This document shows positions 49,052 through 58,035 of a DNA stretch of 64,000 nucleotides, piece by piece (within the stretch, counting starts at the first letter, position 1; each line of letters starts with the position of its first letter). A program made the position numbers and the translations under genes. The stretch comes from Trebonia sp036501515 (GTDB lineage Bacteria; Actinomycetota; Actinomycetes; Streptosporangiales; Streptosporangiaceae): positions 1-64,000 of the forward strand of contig DASYAD010000395.1 in NCBI GenBank assembly GCA_036501515.1, given 5' to 3'. A model generated the notes under the pieces. It did no database searches, had not been told where the DNA came from, and was given only the letters and a program-made list of their open reading frames with translations.

Positions 49052-50230
49052 TCAGCCCGGCAACCGCGCGAGGTCGGGCTCCGCCTCCACGTCGTAATCA
49101 TAGATCCACGCCCGCAGCTGCCGCGTGTCCACGATCTCCCGGTCCCGGCTCTCGGCCGTGCGGTTCACCTGATCGTAGCGTTCGCCGTTGCGCCGCGAAT
49201 TGTTCTGCACGACGTCGGTCCGCCGCCGCCGCACCTGCGCGTAGTGCCGCAGCGCGGCCGGCACGTCCGCCGCCGAGGCGCCCTTGAGCACCGCGGCCAG
49301 CGCGAAGCCGTCCTCGATGCTCTGGTTGGCGCCCTGGCCGAGATGCGGCAGCATCGGGTGGGCGGCGTCGCCGAGCAGCGTCAGCCGGCCACTGGTCCAG
49401 TCGGCCAGCGGCTCACGGTCGTAAAGACCCCACCAGAACGTGGTGTCCACCTGCTCGAGCAAGCGGGTCACCGGCTCCGCCCAGCCCCGGAAGGCCGCGC
49501 GAAGCGCGTCGGGCGAGCCGGGCGCGGACCAGGACTCGCGCATCTCCTCGTCCGCCGGCACGAAGCAGACGAAGTTGAGCAGCTTGCCCGCGCGCAGCGG
49601 GAAGACGATGACGTGCTTGCTCTCGCCCATCCAGACCTGGAAGATCCGCTCAGGCCACCACGGCGCGCGCCCCGCGTCGATCACCCCGCGGTAGGCGACC
49701 GAGCCGGAGAAGACCGGCGTGGCCCGTCCGGTCACGAACGGCTGCAGCGCCGAGTGGATCCCGTCGGCGGCGATCACCACGTCGGCCTCGGCGGTGGCGC
49801 CGTTATCGAACGTGACCCGGGCCTTCTCGGCGCTCTGGTCGACCGAGACGGCGCGGTGCCCGGTGTGCACCCGGTGCCCGGGGACCGCGCGCCGCAGCAC
49901 GTCGACCAGGTCCGCCCGGTGCATCCCGTACATCGCGGCCCAGCCGGACGAGTCGGTGGTCATCACCGGCGCGACCCGCGTGCCGTCGTGCCGGTAGTAG
50001 GTCGATCCCTCGCCCACCCAGCCGCCGACTTCGTCCAGCGCATCGCCCAGGCCCAGCCGGTGCAGCAAGCGCGCGCTGTTCGGCCCGATCAGCACGCCCG
50101 CGCCGACCTCGCCAAGCGCGGGCGCCTGCTCGTAGACCGACGCCTCGACGCCAGCCCGGGTCAGTGCCCCGGCCGCCGCGAGGCCGCCGATCCCGCCCCC
50201 TACCACCACCGCCGTCAGTGCCTTTTCCAT
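49052..50230 (-). CDS. FAD-dependent aromatic monooxygenase (salicylate-hydroxylase type)
   Basis: A 392-residue class-A flavoprotein: VVVGGGIGGLAAAGALTRAG for FAD, DVVIAADGIHSALQPFV (DG motif), and RLTLLGDAAHPMLPHLGQGA (GD motif). This is the salicylate/3-hydroxybenzoate/6-hydroxynicotinate hydroxylase group, which hydroxylates phenolic acids with NAD(P)H and O2. The gene is transcribed together with the GntR gene 30 bases further on and is divergent from the P450 at 50414. The intergenic palindromes suggest joint control. Confidence 0.9.
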   Translation of the reverse strand: MEKALTAVVVGGGIGGLAAAGALTRAGVEASVYEQAPALGEVGAGVLIGPNSARLLHRLGLGDALDEVGGWVGEGSTYYRHDGTRVAPVMTTDSSGWAAMYGMHRADLVDVLRRAVPGHRVHTGHRAVSVDQSAEKARVTFDNGATAEADVVIAADGIHSALQPFVTGRATPVFSGSVAYRGVIDAGRAPWWPERIFQVWMGESKHVIVFPLRAGKLLNFVCFVPADEEMRESWSAPGSPDALRAAFRGWAEPVTRLLEQVDTTFWWGLYDREPLADWTSGRLTLLGDAAHPMLPHLGQGANQSIEDGFALAAVLKGASAADVPAALRHYAQVRRRRTDVVQNNSRRNGERYDQVNRTAESRDREIVDTRQLRAWIYDYDVEAEPDLARLPG

Positions 50231-50268
50231 ACGCCGATCCTAACCATAAGAACGTACGACAACAACAA

Positions 50269-50340
50269 GATAATGCGATAATTATGACCCTACTGGCGAC
50301 AAAAAGCCGTGAAACATGACGATTATCTCATGGATAATCG
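50269..50340. promoter_or_regulatory. GATAAT-type palindromes between the flavoprotein and P450 genes
   Basis: CGATTATC-TCATG-GATAATCG (50320-50340) is a perfect 8-5-8 palindrome. A second, looser cluster GATAATGCGATAATTAT (50269-50285) carries the same GATAAT half-sites. The AT-rich divergent promoter region thus has two candidate operators; the GntR regulator 1.2 kb away is the likely binder. Confidence 0.65.
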
Positions 50341-50413
50341 ATGTTAATGGCCAGACGTGACGAGGTGGCAATCCGTGAACGAGTACCGCGACCCACAGCA
50401 GGAGGCCCGCCCG

Positions 50414-51715
50414 ATGGACGATCAGCCGGATGACGCCGGGCGCTGCCCGTTTCACGCGGACGCGGCGCCCGCGGTCAGCGAGGCGCTGGCCAAGGAACTC
50501 GACCCGTTCGGGCCCGCCTACCTGGCCGACCCGTACGCGGTGTTCGCGCGGGCACGCGACGAGGGCCGCGTCTTCTACAGCGAAGAGCTCGACCAGTGGC
50601 TGGTCACCCGCTACGACGACATCAGGGCGGTGCTCCGCGACACGAAGCGCTACTCGGCTGACAACGCGACCAAGCCGCTGCAGCCGCTGCCGCCCGAGGC
50701 GCTGGCCGCGCTGGCGCGGGCGGACTTCCGGCCCCGGCGGGTGCTGGTCGACAACGACCCCCCGGACCACGTGCGGATCCGCCGGCATGTCAACAAGGCC
50801 TTCAACGCGCGCCGGCTGCAGCTGCTCGAACCCGACATCAGGGAGCTGGCCCGCCGCCACATCGCGGACCTGGCCGAAGCCGGCGACGGCGAGATCGATT
50901 TCGTCAGGGCGCTGGCGTACCCGCTGCCCGCGCTGGTGATCTTCCGCCTGTTCGGCGTGCCGGAAGACCGGCTTGAGCTCATCAAGCGAGGATCAAGGGA
51001 CCGGGTGACGCTCACCGACGGCAAGGCCGCGGGGGAGGAGCTGCAGCAGGCGGCCGAAGGGGTCGGCGCGTTCTTCGCCTACTGCCGCGAGATCATCACC
51101 GACCGGCTGGCCGAGCTCCGCGACGACTTCCCAAGCGACCTGATCAGGTCAGGGCAGGGAGACGAGACCGCGCCGGACTTCGACGAGCTGGTCACGATCA
51201 TGTACTCGATCCTGTTCGCCGGGCACGAGACCACCACCGGCTTCCTCACCCACCTGATGCGCCGCTGCCTGGCCGAGCCCGGCCTGTGGGCGCGCCTGCG
51301 GGCGGACCGTGAACTCATCCCCGGGGTCGTCGAGGAGGTGCTCCGCCTGGACCCGCCGGTGATCAACTGGCAGCGGCGGGCCAAGGAAGAGGTCCAGATC
51401 GGCGGCACGGTGATCCCGGCCGACGCCGAGATACTGCTCCTGCTCGGCTCGGGCAACCACGACGCGGCCGCCTTCGAGCGGCCCGACGAGCTCGACCCGG
51501 ACCGGGCGAACGCCCACTCGCACCTGTCCTTCGGGGCCGGCGTCCACCTGTGCCTGGGCGCGCCGCTGGCCCGGCTGGAAGGCCGCGTCGTCCTCGAGGA
51601 GCTGCTCGACGCGTTCCCGCAGCCGAGCCTGCCCGGGCAGAAGCTGCCGTTCCGGGCGACGCTGAAGTTCTGGAACCCCGAGCGGCTGCTGATCCGCCCG
51701 CACGGTGCCGCGTGA
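50414..51715 (+). CDS. cytochrome P450
   Basis: A complete P450 of 433 residues: VLVDNDPPDHVRIRRHVNKA (helix C), YSILFAGHETTTGFLTHLMR (I helix), VEEVLRLDPPVINWQRRAK (ExxR), LSFGAGVHLCLGAPLARLEG (heme Cys). The frame opens at 50357 but ATG 50414 follows GGAGG at eight bases. The stop overlaps the next GTG (GTGA). No ferredoxin is adjacent; it must borrow those at 27.8 or 36.8 kb. Confidence 0.92.
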   Translation: MDDQPDDAGRCPFHADAAPAVSEALAKELDPFGPAYLADPYAVFARARDEGRVFYSEELDQWLVTRYDDIRAVLRDTKRYSADNATKPLQPLPPEALAALARADFRPRRVLVDNDPPDHVRIRRHVNKAFNARRLQLLEPDIRELARRHIADLAEAGDGEIDFVRALAYPLPALVIFRLFGVPEDRLELIKRGSRDRVTLTDGKAAGEELQQAAEGVGAFFAYCREIITDRLAELRDDFPSDLIRSGQGDETAPDFDELVTIMYSILFAGHETTTGFLTHLMRRCLAEPGLWARLRADRELIPGVVEEVLRLDPPVINWQRRAKEEVQIGGTVIPADAEILLLLGSGNHDAAAFERPDELDPDRANAHSHLSFGAGVHLCLGAPLARLEGRVVLEELLDAFPQPSLPGQKLPFRATLKFWNPERLLIRPHGAA

Positions 51716-51936
51716 ACCGCGGCGGCGTCCAGGCCCTGCTGTCCTGGCTGACCCGGGTGTTCTGGCGCTGGTGCGAGCTCGTCGGGCAGTGCCTGGACTA
51801 CGGGTACCCGGACGCGCTGCCCGGCGACGACCGCTGGGCCGCGCGGCTGCCCGCTCCCGGCGAGGAGTACATCGCGGACGGCATCAGGCAGCTGGAGCGT
51901 TACGTGGAGCTGCGGAGCAGGCGCCCGTGGCACTAG
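51712..51936 (+). CDS. small protein coupled between P450 and flavoprotein
   Basis: A 74-residue frame from GTG 51712 (VNRGGVQALLSWLTRVFWRW, then CELVGQCLDYGYPDALPGDD and PAPGEEYIADGIRQLERYVE). It begins with an aromatic amphipathic helix and is otherwise charged. It overlaps both neighbours, GTGA at its start and ten bases at its end. I do not recognise a family. The tight coupling suggests a subunit or accessory of the P450 or the flavoprotein. Confidence 0.6.
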   Translation: MNRGGVQALLSWLTRVFWRWCELVGQCLDYGYPDALPGDDRWAARLPAPGEEYIADGIRQLERYVELRSRRPWH

Positions 51937-53345
51937 GCGGTCTGGCGCCGGACACCGCCGCGGCCGGCCAGCAGCCGCCCGCCGCCGTGGACGTGGTCGT
52001 GGTGGGAGCGGGGCTGGCCGGCGCCGCCGCCGCGCTGGCCGCGGCCGAACGGGGCGCTGCGGTCTGCCTGCTTGAGAAGGGACCCGCGGCGGGCGGCTCC
52101 ACGGTCAAGGCGGGCGGCGGGCTGCTGTTCGCCGGCACCAGCCTGCAGCGTCAGCACGGCGTGACCGACAGCGCCGAGGCGCTCCGCCAGTCGATCGTGG
52201 CGGCCGGGCGCGACCGCGGCGATCCCGTCGCCGTCGACGTCTATGTGCGCAACCAGCTGGCCGCCTACGACTGGCTCACCGGACTCGGCCAGGCCTTCTC
52301 CCTCGCGCCCGCCAACGGCGACATCACCGTGCCCCGCCTGCACGCGGCCCGGCCTGAGGCACTGACCCGGCTGCTGCTCGAGCGGTTCGCGGACACCGGC
52401 CGCGGCCAGCTGCTGACGGAGGCGCCCGCCCGGCGCCTCATCGCCGCCGACGGGCGGGTCACCGGCGTATGCGTGCGCCACCAGGGCCGTGAGCGGCCGA
52501 TCAGCGCCCGGCGCGGCGTGATCCTGGCCACCGGCGGCTTCACCCAGAGCCAGCGGCTGCTGCGCACGTTCGCGCCCGGCTGGGCCGACGCGGTCGCGAT
52601 GGGCGGCGACGGCAACACCGGCGACGGGCTGCTGATGGCGATGGCGTGCGGCGCCCAGCTGGCCGACATGGGCTACGTCGAGGGCACCTTCGGCGCTTCC
52701 GCCGTCGACTTCCCCGGGCTGGCCGCCCCGGCCGGGACCGGTCCGCGGCTGCTGTTCCCGCACAGCGCGGGCGCGATCGTCGTCAACGGCGGCGGGCGGC
52801 GTTTCGTCAACGAGGGGCTCGGCTACAAGGCCATCGCCGGCGTCTGCGCGCGCCAGCCGGACGGGCTCGCCTTCCAGGTGTTCGACCAGCGGGTGATGGA
52901 CAAGTCCGTCCCGGTGCCGAAGCCGCGCGACTTCGCAGGCGCGCTCGCCGACGGCCTGCTGTTCCAGGCGCCGACGCTGGACGCGCTGGCCGGGCTGCTG
53001 CGCGTCGACCCGGCCGCGCTGCGCGGCACGGTAGACGCCTACAACGGCTACGTGCGCGGCGGCGCCGACCCGGAGCACGGCCGCGACCTGGCGGCGGCCG
53101 CGGAGATCACCGCGCCCGCGTTCTACGGGTACCCGTGCCGCGCGGGCCTGACGACCACGTACTGCGGCCTGCGGATCACCAGCCGGCTGCAGGTGCTCGA
53201 TGTCTTCGACGAGCCGATCGGCGGCCTGTACGCCGCGGGCGAGGTGGTCGGCGGCCTGCACGGCGCCGGCTACCTGACCGGGACAGGACTGGGCAAGGCG
53301 GCGGTGTTCGGCTGGGCCGCCGGGCTCGCGGCAGCAGGCTGGTAG
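51927..53345 (+). CDS. FAD-dependent dehydrogenase (KstD/fumarate-reductase flavoprotein type)
   Basis: From GTG 51927 the protein has 472 residues: VVVVGAGLAGAAAALAAAER for FAD, GPAAGGSTVKAGGGLLFAG, GVILATGGFTQSQRLLRTFA, then a cap region and GLYAAGEVVGGLHGAGYLTG near the end. This FAD_binding_2 family holds 3-ketosteroid dehydrogenases, fumarate reductases and related enoate-forming enzymes. It probably introduces or removes a ring double bond in an alicyclic intermediate. The open frame begins earlier, inside the P450 gene, but GTG 51927 gives the family's normal start. Confidence 0.85.
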   Translation: MALGGLAPDTAAAGQQPPAAVDVVVVGAGLAGAAAALAAAERGAAVCLLEKGPAAGGSTVKAGGGLLFAGTSLQRQHGVTDSAEALRQSIVAAGRDRGDPVAVDVYVRNQLAAYDWLTGLGQAFSLAPANGDITVPRLHAARPEALTRLLLERFADTGRGQLLTEAPARRLIAADGRVTGVCVRHQGRERPISARRGVILATGGFTQSQRLLRTFAPGWADAVAMGGDGNTGDGLLMAMACGAQLADMGYVEGTFGASAVDFPGLAAPAGTGPRLLFPHSAGAIVVNGGGRRFVNEGLGYKAIAGVCARQPDGLAFQVFDQRVMDKSVPVPKPRDFAGALADGLLFQAPTLDALAGLLRVDPAALRGTVDAYNGYVRGGADPEHGRDLAAAAEITAPAFYGYPCRAGLTTTYCGLRITSRLQVLDVFDEPIGGLYAAGEVVGGLHGAGYLTGTGLGKAAVFGWAAGLAAAGW

Positions 53346-53355
53346 CATCCGCAAG

Positions 53356-54192
53356 ATGACCGACTCCCCGTCCGCGATCGACGACCGGGCGGACCTCAAC
53401 CGGGGCGCCCCCGACGATCCCGACGACCAGGACGCGGGCGGGCGCACCTACGTCACCGCGTTCAGCCGGGGCCTGCGCATCATCAGCTGCTTCTCCGCCG
53501 CCCGGCCGAGCCTGACGATCGCCGAGGTGGCCAAGGCGGCCGGCCTGAACCGGGCCACGGCCCGCCGCCTGCTGCTGACGCTGGAAGCCGACGGGTACGC
53601 CAGCCAGCGCGACGGACGGTACAGCCTCACGCCGCGGGTCCTCGACCTCGGCTACAGCTACCTGTCGTCGCTGCCGCTCGACACCCTGCTCTACCCGAGC
53701 TTGTTCGCGGTGGCCGACCGGTTCCGCGAGTCCTGCTCAGCCGGCGTGCTCGACGGGCACGACGTGGTCTGGGTGGCCCGCGCCCAGACGTCACACCCGC
53801 GGGTGATGACGCTGGTGAACCGCGTCGGCAGCCGCAGGCCCGCCTACCTCACGGCGCTTGGCATGGTGCTGCTCTCCGGCCTGCCAGACGACCGGCTCGA
53901 CGAGTACCTGCGCACCGCTGACCTGCGCAAGCAGACTGACAAGACGATCACGAGCCCCGCTCAGCTGCTCGCTGACATCCTCGCCACCCGGGTCAACGGC
54001 TGGTACCTGGCCGACGAGCCGGTGGAGTACGGGGTCCGGGCGATCGCCGTGCCCGTGGCCACACCCGACGGCAACACGCTGGCCCTCAGCATCGCCTCGC
54101 ACGTGTCGGCGCAGGTCATGATGGACAGCTTCCTGCCCGCGCTCAAACAGACCGCCACCGAGATCGAGCACCTGCTCCTGCTGCGGAACTGA
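53356..54192 (+). CDS. IclR family regulator
   Basis: A 278-residue IclR protein: an acidic N-terminal ~35 residues, the winged helix TAFSRGLRIISCFSAARPSL then AEVAKAAGLNRATARRLLLT, and the effector domain RESCSAGVLDGHDVVWVARA and VNGWYLADEPVEYGVRAIAV. It lies ten bases behind the flavoprotein gene, so it is probably the last gene of that operon. It is strongly similar along its length to the IclR at 54215, with which it converges, and to that at 25434. Confidence 0.92.
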   Translation: MTDSPSAIDDRADLNRGAPDDPDDQDAGGRTYVTAFSRGLRIISCFSAARPSLTIAEVAKAAGLNRATARRLLLTLEADGYASQRDGRYSLTPRVLDLGYSYLSSLPLDTLLYPSLFAVADRFRESCSAGVLDGHDVVWVARAQTSHPRVMTLVNRVGSRRPAYLTALGMVLLSGLPDDRLDEYLRTADLRKQTDKTITSPAQLLADILATRVNGWYLADEPVEYGVRAIAVPVATPDGNTLALSIASHVSAQVMMDSFLPALKQTATEIEHLLLLRN

Positions 54193-54216
54193 GCGGCCGG
54201 CCGCGCCGGCCGGCTC
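54191..54216. terminator. hairpin between the convergent IclR genes
   Basis: GGCCGGC (54195-54201) and GCCGGCC (54205-54211) pair around CGC. Outer GAGC/GCTC arms extend the stem past a one-base bulge. It fills the 22-base gap between the two stops and probably terminates both. Confidence 0.6.
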
Positions 54217-55009
54217 AGTTGCGCATGTTCAGCAGTTTTTCCAGCCCGGCGGCGGTTTCCAGCAGCGGCGGCACGAAGTTCGCCTCGAGGTAGCTCAGCG
54301 AGTGCCGCGAGGCGTGCGACGCCACGCTGATGGCCAGGGACGGCCCCTCCCGCCGCCGCACCGGCACCGCGGCCGCCCGGATGCCGAGCTCGATCTCCTG
54401 GTCCATGATGAAATACCCCTTGGCCCGGACGCCGAGGATCTGCGCGCGCAGTTCGGCCGGGTCGCTGACGGTGTTCTCCGTCTCCTTGCGCAGCTCAGTG
54501 GTGCGCAGGTACTCATCGAGCCGGTCGTCGGGCAGCTCGGCGAGCAGCACCCGGCCGAGCGCCGTCAGGTAGGCGGGGATCCGGGTTCCGACGTGCAGGG
54601 CCAGGGTCATCACCCGCGGGTGCGACGTCTGGGCGCGCTCGACGAAGACGACGTCGTGACCGTCGAGCACCCCGGCCGAGCAGGACTCGTGCAGCTGGTC
54701 GGCGAGCTGGAGCAGCTGGCGGTGAACCAGGCGGTCGACCGAGATGGACGACAGGTACGCGTAGCCGAGCTCGAGCACCCGGGGACGCAGCGAGTAGCGG
54801 CCGTTCTCGCTGCCCGCGTAACCGTCCGCCTCGAGCGTGTGCAGGAACCGGCGCGCGGTGGCCCGGTTCAGCCCGGCCGCCTTGGCGACCTCGGCAATGG
54901 TCAGTACCGGGTTGGCCGCGGAGAAGCAGCGGATGACCGCCATACCGCGGCTGAAGGCGGTGACGTACGTCTCTGAGTGGTCGTCCTCGACGGGCCCGGT
55001 CTCGGTCAC
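54215..55009 (-). CDS. IclR family regulator
   Basis: A 264-residue IclR protein (TAFSRGMAVIRCFSAANPVL, AEVAKAAGLNRATARRFLHT; effector domain HESCSAGVLDGHDVVFVERA, GTRIPAYLTALGRVLLAELP, GYFIMDQEIELGIRAAAVPV). Its GTG start overlaps the stop of the fused ABC transporter gene (GTGA), so the two are co-translated and it may control uptake. It is the third IclR paralogue of the island. Confidence 0.92.
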   Translation of the reverse strand: MTETGPVEDDHSETYVTAFSRGMAVIRCFSAANPVLTIAEVAKAAGLNRATARRFLHTLEADGYAGSENGRYSLRPRVLELGYAYLSSISVDRLVHRQLLQLADQLHESCSAGVLDGHDVVFVERAQTSHPRVMTLALHVGTRIPAYLTALGRVLLAELPDDRLDEYLRTTELRKETENTVSDPAELRAQILGVRAKGYFIMDQEIELGIRAAAVPVRRREGPSLAISVASHASRHSLSYLEANFVPPLLETAAGLEKLLNMRN

Positions 55010-57732
55010 GCGATTCCCCCGGGGGTCGCGAAGTCACCGACGTAGGTTTCGAGCACGCCGGGGTGCGCGAGGACGTCGGCCGGGGCGCCCTCGGCGAGAA
55101 TGCTCCCCGCCGCCAGGACCGTCATCCGGTCGCTGACCGCCCGCACCATGTCCAGGTTGTGCTCGATGAGCAGCACCGCGATGTTCCTGGTGGTCGCGAG
55201 TTCCCTGATGAGGGTGCCGAGAGCCTCGCTCTCGGGGTCGCTGAGACCCGCGGCAGGCTCGTCGAGCAGCAGCACCGCGGGGTTCGACGCAAGGGCGCGC
55301 ATGATCGCGATCATACGGCGGCGGCCGAACGGCAGTGACGAAGGCAGCACGTCCAGCGTGTCCTCAAGCTGGCTTTCCCGCAGGGCGTCGAGCACCAGCG
55401 GTCCCAGCCGCGGCCTGGCCGGGCGCACGATGTCGGACAGGTAGCGCAGCACGGCGCCGTCGTCGGCGCCGACCGCCAGGTTCTCCCTGACGGTCAGGTC
55501 GTCGAACAGCTCGAGCGACTGGAACGTGCGGGCGATGCCGAGCCGGGCGCGCCGGCGCGCGCCCCAGCGGGTGACGTCGGTGTCGTCGACCATGATCCGT
55601 CCCGCCGCGAGCGGCACGAAGCCGGTCACGGCGTCGATGAACGTGGTCTTGCCGGCGCCGTTGGGCCCGATGAGGCCGTGCACCTCGCCCGGCCGGACGG
55701 TGACCGTCACGTCGTTGACGGCCACCACGCCGCCGAACGCCACCCGCAGGTTCTCCACCCGCAGCGTCTTCGGACTCACCCGCCAGGCCGTCAGACCGCC
55801 TTCGGCGGCGCTGTCTCCCGCTGCGCTTGCCCGCGTGAGATCCGCGGCCGCGGGGGCCGTGGATCTCGCGCGAGCCGGCCGGACCCGGTCCCGCAGCCGC
55901 AGCAGCAGCCCGGAGTTCAGGTCGAACAGGCCGCTGGGGTTGCGGCGCAGCACCAGCAGCAGGCCGACGGAACCGGCCAGCGGGATCCACGCGTTGATGT
56001 TCTGCACGCTGAAGAAGATCTGGGTGACCACGCCGCTCGGCAGCAGGGTGGCGCCGATCACCGCGCCCAGGATGTTGCCGACGCCGCCGACGACCGTCAC
56101 CGTGACGAAGTTGATCGACGTCAGCAGGTCGAAGCTGCCCGAGGTCACGGTCGGGCTGAGGAACGCGTAGAGCATGCCGCCGACCCCGGCGATGGCACTG
56201 GCGACGGTGAACGCGTACACCTTGGCCCCGTACACGTGCACGCCGAGCGCGGCCGCGGCCCGCTCGTTGGACCGGACCGCGAGCATCCGGCGCCCGGCGT
56301 CGCCCCGGCGGATGTTCGCCACCGCGAGCGCCAGCAGCACCAGCACGACCACCACGGTCACCCCGTACCTGGCCGGGTGCGCGGTGGGGTCGATGCTCCA
56401 GCCGAACAGGGTCGGGCTGTTCTGCGTCACCCCGTTCTCGCCGCCGGACAGCGTGTAGTTGTTCAGGATGAGATCGAAGATCACCATGCCCGCGGCGAGC
56501 GTGGCCACCGCCAGGCTGACGCCGCGGGCGCGCAGCGACGGCAGGGCGAGCAGGGCGCCGAGGACCCCGGTGATGACCAGGGCGCCGACGAGCGCCGCGA
56601 GAAACGGGAAGTGCCAGTTTGCACTGAGCCTGGCCGCCGCCAGCGCGCCCACCCCGGCCAGGATGTACTGCGCGAGGGAGAGCTGGCCCGCGTACCCGGT
56701 GATGACGACCACTGACAGGGTGATCACCGAGAACGCCAGCGTCACCGTCAGCGCCGTCGACCACTCCGGCGGCACGACGATCAGCAGGACGATCATGACG
56801 GCCGCGAGCACGGCTACGACGGGCGGGCGGACCCGGCCGGTACCTGCCTTGGGCAGCTTGTCGATGACGAACGAGCGCAGCGGGATGCCGCGGCCTCTGA
56901 TCACCAGGTAGGCGACGATCAGGATGTACGGGATGCTGAGGGACCACCCGGGGGTGGTCACGTAGAGGCTGGTGACCGACTGGGCCACGCCAAGCACCAG
57001 CCCGCCGACCAGGGCCAGCGGGAAGGACAGGAAACTGCCCGCGAGCCCGGCCCCGATCGCGGGGACGATCAGCAGGACCAGGGTGCCGGCCTGCAGGTAG
57101 TCGATGGGGGCGACGAGCACCCCGGCGAACGCGGCCAGCGCGGCCCCGAGCGCCCAGTTCACGGTGGCCACCGTGTCCGGCGAGTGGCCGGTGACCGACG
57201 CGGCGAGCTGGTTCTCGGCCACCGCCGACGTTACCCGGCCGAAGGAGCTGTAGCGGTAGAAGAACCAGAGCGCGGCCGTGACCGCGACGCCGATCGCGAA
57301 CAAGATGATGATGTTGAGGCCGATGCGGACCCCGGGGAGCACTGTCACGCTGCTGATCGGCAGCGACGACGGAACGGAAGCGGTGTTTCCCTGGTAGATG
57401 ATGGCCGCGATCGACGACAGCAGGCCGAGCACGCCGAGGGTGGCGATCAGCCGGGCCACCGCCGACGCGTTCCGCATCGGCCGCAGCACGAACAGGTGCA
57501 CGGCCGCCCCCATGGCGGCGCAGGCGGCCATCGCGGCGACCAGCCCGGCCCAGTACGGCCAGCCGTTGAGCACGTGCAGCTCGTAGAAGATGTAGGCGCC
57601 GATCATCAGGAAGCCCGTTTGCGCGAAGTTGAGGATTCCCGAAGCCCGGTAGACCAGCACCAGCCCCTGGGCGACGATCCCGTAGATAGCCCCGACCCCG
57701 AGACCAAGCAAGGCGAAAGTCAGCAGTTCCAC
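55006..57732 (-). CDS. fused LivH-LivM-LivG ABC transporter (two permeases and an ATPase in one chain)
   Basis: Residues ~1-290 are a LivH-type permease (YRASGILNFAQTGFLMIGAY). Residues ~300-600 are a LivM-type permease (VVITGYAGQLSLAQYILAGV; AAALGVHVYGAKVYAFTVAS). After a ~50-residue Ala/Arg linker, 655-905 form a LivG-type ATPase with Walker A GLIGPNGAGKTTFIDAVTGF, Walker B AVLLLDEPAAGLSDPE and the H-loop LLIEHNLDMVRAVSDR. The ABC signature reads LPFGRRRM in place of LSxGQ. These are normally three separate genes. With LivF at 58526 and the lipoprotein at 22643 they make a complete importer, probably for an aromatic or alicyclic acid. Confidence 0.92.
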   Translation of the reverse strand: MELLTFALLGLGVGAIYGIVAQGLVLVYRASGILNFAQTGFLMIGAYIFYELHVLNGWPYWAGLVAAMAACAAMGAAVHLFVLRPMRNASAVARLIATLGVLGLLSSIAAIIYQGNTASVPSSLPISSVTVLPGVRIGLNIIILFAIGVAVTAALWFFYRYSSFGRVTSAVAENQLAASVTGHSPDTVATVNWALGAALAAFAGVLVAPIDYLQAGTLVLLIVPAIGAGLAGSFLSFPLALVGGLVLGVAQSVTSLYVTTPGWSLSIPYILIVAYLVIRGRGIPLRSFVIDKLPKAGTGRVRPPVVAVLAAVMIVLLIVVPPEWSTALTVTLAFSVITLSVVVITGYAGQLSLAQYILAGVGALAAARLSANWHFPFLAALVGALVITGVLGALLALPSLRARGVSLAVATLAAGMVIFDLILNNYTLSGGENGVTQNSPTLFGWSIDPTAHPARYGVTVVVVLVLLALAVANIRRGDAGRRMLAVRSNERAAAALGVHVYGAKVYAFTVASAIAGVGGMLYAFLSPTVTSGSFDLLTSINFVTVTVVGGVGNILGAVIGATLLPSGVVTQIFFSVQNINAWIPLAGSVGLLLVLRRNPSGLFDLNSGLLLRLRDRVRPARARSTAPAAADLTRASAAGDSAAEGGLTAWRVSPKTLRVENLRVAFGGVVAVNDVTVTVRPGEVHGLIGPNGAGKTTFIDAVTGFVPLAAGRIMVDDTDVTRWGARRRARLGIARTFQSLELFDDLTVRENLAVGADDGAVLRYLSDIVRPARPRLGPLVLDALRESQLEDTLDVLPSSLPFGRRRMIAIMRALASNPAVLLLDEPAAGLSDPESEALGTLIRELATTRNIAVLLIEHNLDMVRAVSDRMTVLAAGSILAEGAPADVLAHPGVLETYVGDFATPGGIA

Positions 57733-58035
57733 GCGTTGCTCCTTGCTGCCAGATGAGCGGCCCCAGTGGCGCCCGGCATTAGCCAGGTCCTGTGTGTTTG
57801 CCTAGCGCCCGTGTGTTCTCCAGGCGACCACATCACCATGGCAGACGCCGCTGCCATTGTCCAGCGTCCGGTATCGCGACCCTCTCACTGGGGTTACGGC
57901 CGCCTTCACCGGCGCATATCCGGCCTTGACAGGCTTCTCGTTCCGCTCTTACCGTGAATAAATCGCACACAAGGGCGCTGGACGAACAGGCAACGTGCCT
58001 GCCTGTCCCGTGACCAGGAGACCCGAGCCGCCGTT
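57733..58035. other. divergent intergenic region of the ABC transporter
   Basis: About 300 bases between the fused permease-ATPase gene (minus) and the flavin-binding gene (plus). The only strong signal is the promoter at 57926-57955. No TGTTCG palindrome was found. The rest carries no gene I can support. Confidence 0.5.
57926..57955 (+). promoter_or_regulatory. promoter of the PPOX-like/LivF operon
   Basis: TTGACA (57926-57931), 18-base spacer, TACCGT (57950-57955), about 80 bases before the first gene. The same two hexamers and spacing stand at 26308 and 41529. Confidence 0.65.

Noticed and set aside
48287..50281. 664-aa plus-strand frame across the GntR and flavoprotein genes
   Set aside because: Antisense shadow covering two well-supported minus-strand genes.
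57766..57957. 63-aa frame in the ABC transporter intergenic region
   Set aside because: No ribosome site, no domain and it covers the promoter; probably chance.
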